DNA from: Galeruca laticollis
Lineage: Eukaryota; Arthropoda; Insecta; Coleoptera; Chrysomelidae
Direction of reading: 5' to 3'
Assembly (NCBI GenBank): GCA_963921935.1
Contig: OY998178.1
Span: 195,270,862 to 195,334,861 of the forward strand
DNA: 64,000 bases
Shown: positions 56,701-64,000 of the stretch, piece after piece
How positions within the stretch are numbered: the stretch's first letter is position 1
Layout of the letters: each line of letters starts with the position of its first letter
Notes under the pieces: model-generated
The model's input: the letters and a program-made list of their open reading frames with translations, nothing else
Databases searched by the model: none
What the model was told of the DNA's origin: nothing
Position numbers and translations under genes: made by a program

Positions 56701-59700
56701 TGAATGTATAATTGTTTTGTCTATGTATCTGTATTTGTGTCAATGACCTACGCTGTCAAGAAACGTTAATTTCAATTAGAAATAATGTATATCTTATTGA
56801 TCGAGTGATTTGCATTTGAGAGTATATGTATTCATTATTTGGAAATTATCGAGCTGTCTCAATTAAACTGAGAGTAAATTTAATTATTCATAGCACAAGT
56901 ACTTCCATTTAAGAGTAACGAGCAAAAATTAAACCCCTTGAGGAAAGTGAGGATAGATTGGTACAAGCTGACTGTAATTTCTGATATCTGAGTCTACAAA
57001 TTTTTATATACTTTCTACTTGTACTTTATTGATGAAGTTTTTTTCATCAACTATTAAAATACATATACAAAAAAAAATATCTCAAAATATGTAGTATGGT
57101 TTTTTCGATCGTTGAGGAAGAAGGCTTGCTAGTTCTTCATCTAGTTTTCAGTTTTGGTCAGTGACCGCGGTTCGCTAAAATAAATAATGAAAAAGTTGTA
57201 AAATATTGGTATGAGTGGAAGTGATGAAGAGTAATTCAAGTAGAAGATGTTAATAAGTATATAGTTATTGTGGGTTTAAAAATATAATGTGGAAATAAAT
57301 TGAACCCGAACTTACATCAAAATAAAACATTCTTTTTTTGGACGTGTAGTGAAATTACAAATGAAACAATGTCAGAAGGAATGTTTGTGAAAACTGCAGC
57401 ATAAACACAATACCAGTGCAAATTGATTGCATGAGTTAAAATGGAAAATATTGTTTCATTTCATTTTGACACGATTGATTAAAATATTTTACAAAACAGA
57501 TTATCAAATGAATCACTTTCAGTGGAGCACGCTATTATTTCCAACATTACATTCTTTGTTAAGTAACTAATTTTCCATCAGAAACGCTACAAACATAGCT
57601 GCAGTTTGAATAATAACGGGCAAATGAGTAGTGTTTAATGGGCTAATCAGTTTTATAAATATAATGTTTTTTGTATAGATCAACTCTATTTTTCAATTTA
57701 ATAAAATAATTCTGGAATTGTACGTTTGTGGGAAGGATATGCTAGACAAGATTACTGAATAGTGCACGAAATATTTCAAAATAAATAATCTAAATTGATT
57801 TAAAAAATCAATAATCTACTCGTTGAATATTTTTGAATAGTAATTCGAACAAATTATTACAAATTATTCTGCAACCAATTAAGAAAGGCACTATTTTTTG
57901 TAACTAGCGGATTTCTGCGCAACAAGCGAAGAGAATTATGTAAACTGACCCTAGTTACGAAAAATAGTGTTTTCTCTTGGGATTCTAATATTTTTTTTCT
58001 CTCTTAAATTCCTTTTGAATGGTCTAGTGAATTTTGAGATCTTTATTTCTTACTTGCTATGGAAGCAAACTATGTATCAGCTGGGGTCAATATCACTAAT
58101 TGTTCAAATTGTATTATTATTATTTACAAATTATTTTTTCATTCTCGTCTTAAAATTGAATGAAATTATAAATCTTCATATGTAATACGTAGTTCATCCA
58201 ATTTAATGACAATAAAGAGGTAGTTCAATTCTTACGAAATTTACTTTTTCTATAACCATTTAAAAATCAACAATTTTCGTCACGTTTTACTTCAACCCAA
58301 AAATTTTAGTTCCGACGCCATAACGTTAAGTTTCGTCTCTAGTGACGAAAGTAAGTGGTTGCAATTTCAGATATTGAATTTCTGACAGCCCAATCACTTT
58401 GAATAAATGTTCTAACATAACTATCAATCAATACGGGAATCAAAAATAAATTTAAAAGAACGCAATAAATTTTATTAGTATTCAGTTATTCAAAGTTTGA
58501 AAATTAATAAAATAAGATTATTGTTGCATTATTAGATTTCATTTATAGGATTTTATGCAGTATGTATTGTACACACGACTTTAGCAGCGTATAATATTTA
58601 TTTCAATCTGACAGTTGTCAAAAAATTCCCGGCTATCAAAATTGTAATTTATTGAAAGATAAATCTAATGTGAAATATTCGAATCACTCTTATCTCAGGG
58701 TGGGTTCAATGCGCCATAAAAATAGAAATTTTTATAAGATTTTAAAGTATTGTCCAAATTAAATATTGATTAATAATTTTGTTCTGTTTGATCTACCTAG
58801 TAATATAATGTAACTGTTTGTTAAAGATTATAAAGGATATTCAATTTCATTCTGACATTCAATATATTTCAATAAACATTCTGTCACCAATAATCCACAA
58901 ATGTCACTGTCACAAATAAATCTTTTATCAAATTAAGTAAATTTAATTTCTATTAACTGTTCAAATCTATTACAGAACTATATCTAAAGTAAGTCGAATC
59001 CAAAAGTTATATACAATTACTAAATCACAGAAAATAAACAAATACTAGTTTTCCTTTTTTTATCAAATAACAAAAAATCTTATCTACAATGAACAAAATT
59101 TAAGTGAATTACGAATGAAGTTTATAAATTATCAAATAGCAAAATCTTATCTATGATGAATACAAATTGAATTAATTACGAACTAAATTGATAAATTTCT
59201 CGAATTGTCCAAATGATTTTCGAATTGTCACTTTTAATTCGCGAATGTCAAATACTCATTCACAGTCCCAACTTCTTTTAATATACTTTTCCAACATAAT
59301 TGTTCAATATTAAATTTCTGTATTTATTATGACTGAAAAAATTTGTTTTCTATTATTTAGATGCATCTATGGTTAATTTTGATTAGGGCCTGATATTTCT
59401 CGTCAAAATAATGCATTATTTCAAATTATCTATAATCTGGAACAGACTCACCAAATCTGTACTCCTCCAAACTCGTACATTTCTAAATCTAGTTTAGAAT
59501 TCAGGATCATTCACTTTTCCGAATTGATGACTAAATTTTCCAATAAAAAAACACACACAGAATTTACAACTATGGGCACCGGATAAAAATTTCTATTATT
59601 ATTTATTATACTATTCAACTAACTATTACTAGGCGAAATTTTGGAGAACTATCAAATTACATGTTCTCCGTTCGGGATCTCAAATTCAACTAACTATTAT

Positions 59701-60369
59701 TTATCAAATAAATAACCACATTACACTGTGGTTACACACTTTCTTCTTTTAAAAAAAAACTCTATTTGTTATAATAGAACTGTAGTAGTATATGGTAAGC
59801 GATTAGAAAAGTTCAATTATAATATAAAGGTATGTACCAAAACAAGCATGATACGACGCAGATTTCGTCACTAAAAATAATTCAACTCTCAAACTTCTTG
59901 TACATCCTGTGCCATGATTATAACGAAAGTATAGTATTTTTCTCGCCGAATAACATTTTCAGCAACTTGAGAACAGTATCAAACTAAGCTGCGCATCGTT
60001 TGCAGAAAATGTTACTTTCGTCACTCGTTAAACAATATACTATTTCATTAACAGTTGTGAAATATTTTACTTTTCATAACTAGTTACGAAATGTCAAACG
60101 CCTGAAAACGTTAATAAATTCCAAAAATTGTCACTTCATATGTCAGATTTTTTTCACAGAAAATATTTGTAATAATTTCTAAAAATGATTGGAAGCTGCC
60201 GAACAACAGAAATTTTCAAGAATATTTCAGAAGCGCAAAACCGGATCAAATTTGAGGCTTCCTGTCCACTGTTTGATTATTGAACTCTATGCGACCCTAA
60301 TTTATCGTGAGATGAAAATAAAATAAACGGTTTTGAAGATTAAAACTGAATCTTTCGCATCTATGGGAT
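56700..60369. other. No gene seen; one short inverted repeat
   Basis: About 3.7 kb of AT-rich DNA. At 57,889-57,907 and 57,951-57,969 a 19-bp inverted repeat (CACTATTTTT-GTAACTAG, one mismatch) encloses 43 bp and could be a small hairpin element. Nothing else is supportable. Confidence 0.45.
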
Positions 60370-61305
60370 GTCCTGATTAAAATTCTATCATAAAATGGTT
60401 ACTTGTTTACACTTTGGGGGATGTATCGTGTTAACAAACCGAAATTTCTCCGCAAGTAACCAAAAATGCAGTATATCTGGATTTATAGGACCCGCTGTAC
60501 ACGCTGTAGTCAGCTGAAAATCAATAGGGTACATCTGTGAGACACCATGAATGAGACACCTTGAAAAATATGCAATTATAAAATTGGCCATTTGTATACA
60601 CTCCGGAGGCTGTATCGTACTAAACCCGAAATTCCGCCAAAAACGACAAAAATGTGGCACGTCAGGTACGAGAGCACCCGTTTTACTAGCTCTGGTGAGC
60701 TGAAAATCAATGAGGTTCATCTATAAGACGCCCTGAACAATACTTCATCATAAAATGGGTTACTTGTATACACGCTGGAGGCGTACTCCAAGTACCATAG
60801 CACCCGTTGTACTGACTTTAGTGAGCTGAATATCAATAGTGTTCATCTTTGAGACGCTCGGAATAATATCCAATCATTAAATTGGTCACTTGTATATACT
60901 CCGAAGGCTGTATTGTGCTATCTTGCTAACAAACAGAAATTATCAAAAAATTACCAAATGTCGTACTTCAAGTAATATAGCACCCATTATACTAGCTCTG
61001 GTGAACTGACAACTAATAGAGTCCATCTGTGACATGTCCTTAACAATATTCAAACATAAAATTTGTGACTTATTGCACTCCGGAGGTTGTATCGTGCTAA
61101 CAAGACATGTAAGGAGAAGTGGCCGACGACAACGACGACGACGACAACATACACACAGGATTTTTTTTCTAAAAACCGTTTTTTCGTGTTGTTGTTGATG
61201 GAAAACGTAAAAATGACTCAAACATTTTTTTCAAAATTCCATCTTTTTTTGGGGTAAACCAATACTTTTCTGGCATATTAGATAGGTTGGACGGAAATAT
61301 AATAT
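60370..61305 (+). repeat. Satellite-tailed dispersed repeat, copy 3 with tandem units
   Basis: Four or five diverged tandem units of about 180-190 bp (some shortened) occupy 60,370-61,105. Each has ACTTGT-TACACTCCGGAGG, TGTATCGTGCTAAC, AGCACCCGTT-TACTAGCT, GAGCTGAAAATCAATAG and CATCTGTGAGAC blocks. The last unit runs into the non-tandem end (AGTGGCCGACGAC to GGTTGGACGGAAA) shared with 5,088-5,275 and 38,779. This layout, tandem units plus a fixed end, suggests a mobile element that carries or seeds satellite DNA. Confidence 0.8.
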
Positions 61306-63330
61306 TATCAGATTTGCTCACAGAATACACAATATTCCCGTTACATGAATTCTTATGCATTATAATCTGAAAGTCAATAAAGAAAGGTTATGTTGGCAAT
61401 ATTTAATGTTGTGTTTTAAATCTATTATAGATATGACATTACTCACTGTAAGATAAAAATATAAGGTTAAGGGCTTTGATGAAACCGATTTTATAGAATG
61501 TAAATGATAAAACGCATTGAAAACTACTCGATTGCTGAAAGTAAGAGTATCAAGGTTTTTAAAAACGACACCTGTCAGAAGACGTCAAAATGAATCCTTA
61601 TAAACAGAACCTAACTATTGTTGTTTTTCAATATATTTCTTCACATTATGAGATCGTAATACAGCATCCAATAGAACATATTCAATAATTGAAAGACGAG
61701 CTTGCGTATTGTGAATATTTGTTTCTACTGTTAGTAGAAATAATAGAATATCTAAATATTATGTTTGCTCATATTAAATGACAGGGACGTTGGGGCAAAG
61801 CTCAACTTCATCGAGTGTATTTATTGTATCAATGAGAGTTCCTTCACTTTCCCTTCTTAAAGATCAACAAAAACTCTAATCAATTCTTGGAAGTCACAAT
61901 CAACATTTCGCCACGTTTAAACGTCTAGAAATCCAAGATGCTGGCATGTGAGGAGCAAAGAAGTTCGATATCTTGTTAAGCATATCAAATCCATCAGCTG
62001 TACCGACATTTGTTCCTTTTGACTATACTCAGAAAAATGTTTCTGGGGTATATTCTGATTTTGTCGTAGAGAAAGTCAGTTGTTGTTGCATTATCTCAGA
62101 TATATTATTTTTATTACATTCAGTTTTTTCATCCGATTTCATTCCTTCCATCTAACTAAAAACTTTTGTAGAATTGGCCTCACAAAGTATGTGTTTATCT
62201 ACTCCTGGGATTTATGTCCGAACTCTATAAAAAGTTGTCGAACCGTCCAACGGCGCCATTCGACTTTCATATAAAAAAATATCACAAAAGTATTTCCATT
62301 TGTCATAACAAGCCGCCTTATGATGTTGGCCCATATTAAATATGAATTTATTTCTATTGTAATCTACAGAATGGATTTTCATAGGGGGAATGGTCTCCTT
62401 GCTTTTCCTCGATAACGAGAAGATAGTGTATAATATATAATTTATGACTTGATAAATCCTATGGTATGAATTTCCTTGTTCACTTTCCACTTCCACACAC
62501 ACCGTTACCAGATATTACATACTCGTATATGAGCACTGCCTCAGTTAGTCTAGAACCAGAAATATTTCGAAGAAGAGCATTATATAGTTAAAAAATAATT
62601 AAGATCTATATAAAATTCAGATGAGTACATGGAAAATGTTGACTTGACATTTGGATAATTATAATATATTTGAGTTTAAAAACTGCCTCATATTGTCCTG
62701 TTTTTTGGAATTCAGTGTGGATCCATGCAGCCAAGAACAATGTTGAAGATATAACCATAACTATCCCATAGATTTTGTGTACATAATAAATTTACGATAG
62801 TGGGTTATATTATCGTCTAAAAACTAGAGAAACATTGAATTACAGGCTTAGAGGACAAGCAAAGCTTATTTCCGAAGAAACTTCGATTCCATCTTTGTTA
62901 CATCGACTATGAGGCAAGACAGGGTCAGACGCTTCTCGCCAAGGTGTCATTCAAGGCATTATTCTAACAATACAGGTGGACCACGAATAGGAAGATATAT
63001 ATACACAAGTGATTGATATATTCGTGCTATTGATAAACGTCGGAGACCTGCATGTTACTGGTGCCCAAGAGGAATAACATGTTGATTGGGAATTCAATCC
63101 CAAGTTTACCAAGGTCGTACATTGGAGTATTATTGCGAATTTAGAATTTTTTGCATTTTAAAAACATCTAGTGTAGGTCAGACCTTCCATTACACTTTTC
63201 GCAAAGATCAGATGTTATAACTTTTGTTTTGTAGAGATGGGCGTGTTAACATGCATGTCCGAATCAAATTAATATAATTTAAGAGACCATATGTCTTCGG
63301 CTGTAGGGAGTGTTCTTGTACCAACATTAT
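61306..63330. other. No gene seen
   Basis: About 2 kb of AT-rich DNA without recognisable coding or repeat content. Confidence 0.45.
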
Positions 63331-63822
63331 TGTAATGGTTTCTTATTTAGTTAAACAGTAAATGGGTGAGATAAACTTTAAACACACGGTATGGCTACTT
63401 ACGAATTCATTTAAACACTAACACTTAATTTATATACACTTAACTATTCACTTATATTTTATTTACATGCACACAAACTTAATTATTAGTTTATATCAAC
63501 ACTTCACTCTTCGCTATTTCGGTGAACTCTACATTATTTCACGAGATCACTTTATAAACTAAAACTAAACTTCTCCGCTGGTGGGTACTTTATATATGTT
63601 AGTGTCTTTTTTACTAGATAATTCTAGATTGCGGCTTACACAAAAACAATTGGCTCTGGCATTTTCTAGTTAAGACTGGTCACAAAAACAATGTCTAGAT
63701 ACGATAGTCACAATCGTAAACAGTTCTAAAAAATACCTGCGCTTCCGCCATAATTTTAACTTTCCTACATGACATAGACAGAGTCGGTTTCAGGGACTAT
63801 ACCAGTGTGCTGTTTCGTAACA
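63331..63822 (-). repeat. LTR of macro-domain LTR element, copy B
   Basis: 492 bp on the minus strand from TGTTACGAAACAG (63,822) to CATTACA (63,331), collinear with copy A but without the hairpin insertion. The polypurine tract lies to its right, so this too is a 3' LTR. Confidence 0.85.
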
Positions 63823-64000
63823 TTACCCCCTCCTTTAATGAAAGTTCCTCCTGGAACTTTTGTGTATCCGAGACTGGATGTTTGGATCGGCAACTCGCCC
63901 CATTTCTACACTTTCCGATCTTATGGAAATATCAGGGTACCGTCTTCATCGGATACTGATAACGGGGGTTGTAGCTGCAAATTAATATCTGGACACCGGT
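63823..64000 (-). pseudogene. Macro-domain LTR element 3' coding end, copy B (cut by window edge)
   Basis: Collinear with 26,396-26,580: polypurine tract, then the CCCH-like finger region and the last macro-domain strand. Only the final ~50 codons are in view, so neither integrity nor the macro core can be assessed. Confidence 0.65.

Noticed and set aside
57967..58185. 72-codon hydrophobic open frame
   Set aside because: Phe/Leu/Ile content is what AT-rich random sequence gives; no homology or context.
60388..61221. Minus-strand open frames of 92-110 codons
   Set aside because: They repeat the same peptide phrases because they run through the tandem satellite; no domain.

Overview
The window is AT-rich eukaryotic DNA with the transposon mix of an insect genome: Penelope-like elements (PLEs), Jockey/I-like and RTE-like LINEs, a Ty3/gypsy element, an LTR element carrying a macro domain, DD41D (rosa-like) mariners, pogo, PIF/Harbinger and hAT. 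A beetle is a plausible guess, but nothing here fixes the order. I found no confident host gene, tRNA, rRNA or CRISPR array. Almost every recognisable coding stretch is a decayed transposable element, and long (TA)n tracts punctuate the second half.

Layout. 1-965 is a PLE fragment. 966-9,800 is mostly decayed intergenic DNA with LINE scraps, hairpins and a perfect 84-bp palindrome. 10,104-22,221 is a nested stack. A Harbinger element (spliced Myb/MADF-like gene converging on a transposase tail) abuts a minus-strand hAT BED-finger gene. That hAT is split by a gypsy element (11,665-21,800, both LTRs, 4-bp target duplication CTGC). The gypsy is itself split by about 5 kb that includes a minus-strand LINE. 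22,247-25,605 holds Harbinger and mariner remains, ending in a mariner with TIRs of roughly 290 bp. 25,655-27,670 is the 3' part of an LTR element encoding a macro domain and a CCCH-like finger. 28,150-30,208 is an RTE-like LINE ending in (TA)n.

The most interesting material is a family of short repeats that fold as hammerhead ribozymes. At 31,747-32,241 two copies lie head to head, both with a CTGATGA core. At 43,567-45,532 one inverted copy is followed by a tandem array with an exact 351-bp period, one hammerhead per unit. Both loci are bounded on each side by (TA)n and resemble retrozymes, which are non-autonomous hammerhead-bearing retroelements. A nearly intact PLE (46,188-48,852) follows the array, flanked by direct repeats and by other PLE scraps with decayed hammerhead-like motifs. 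PLE reverse transcriptase is the natural candidate for moving the array.

A second small family (1,242; 25,754; 35,982; 47,552) is a near-perfect hairpin plus a conserved tail of about 45 bp. Three copies have 9-12-bp target duplications, and one interrupts the PLE reading frame. Other structures are a foldback element with subterminal tandem repeats (36,638-38,758), a palindrome of mariner 3' halves (40,474-41,113), a dispersed satellite-like family (5,040; 38,779; 60,370), a pogo/LINE junction (41,699-43,506), and a second mariner with TIRs over 400 bp (49,651-51,739). The last 10 kb is mostly featureless until a second copy of the macro-domain LTR element enters at 63,331. Boundaries and identities were read by eye; no alignment or database search was run.
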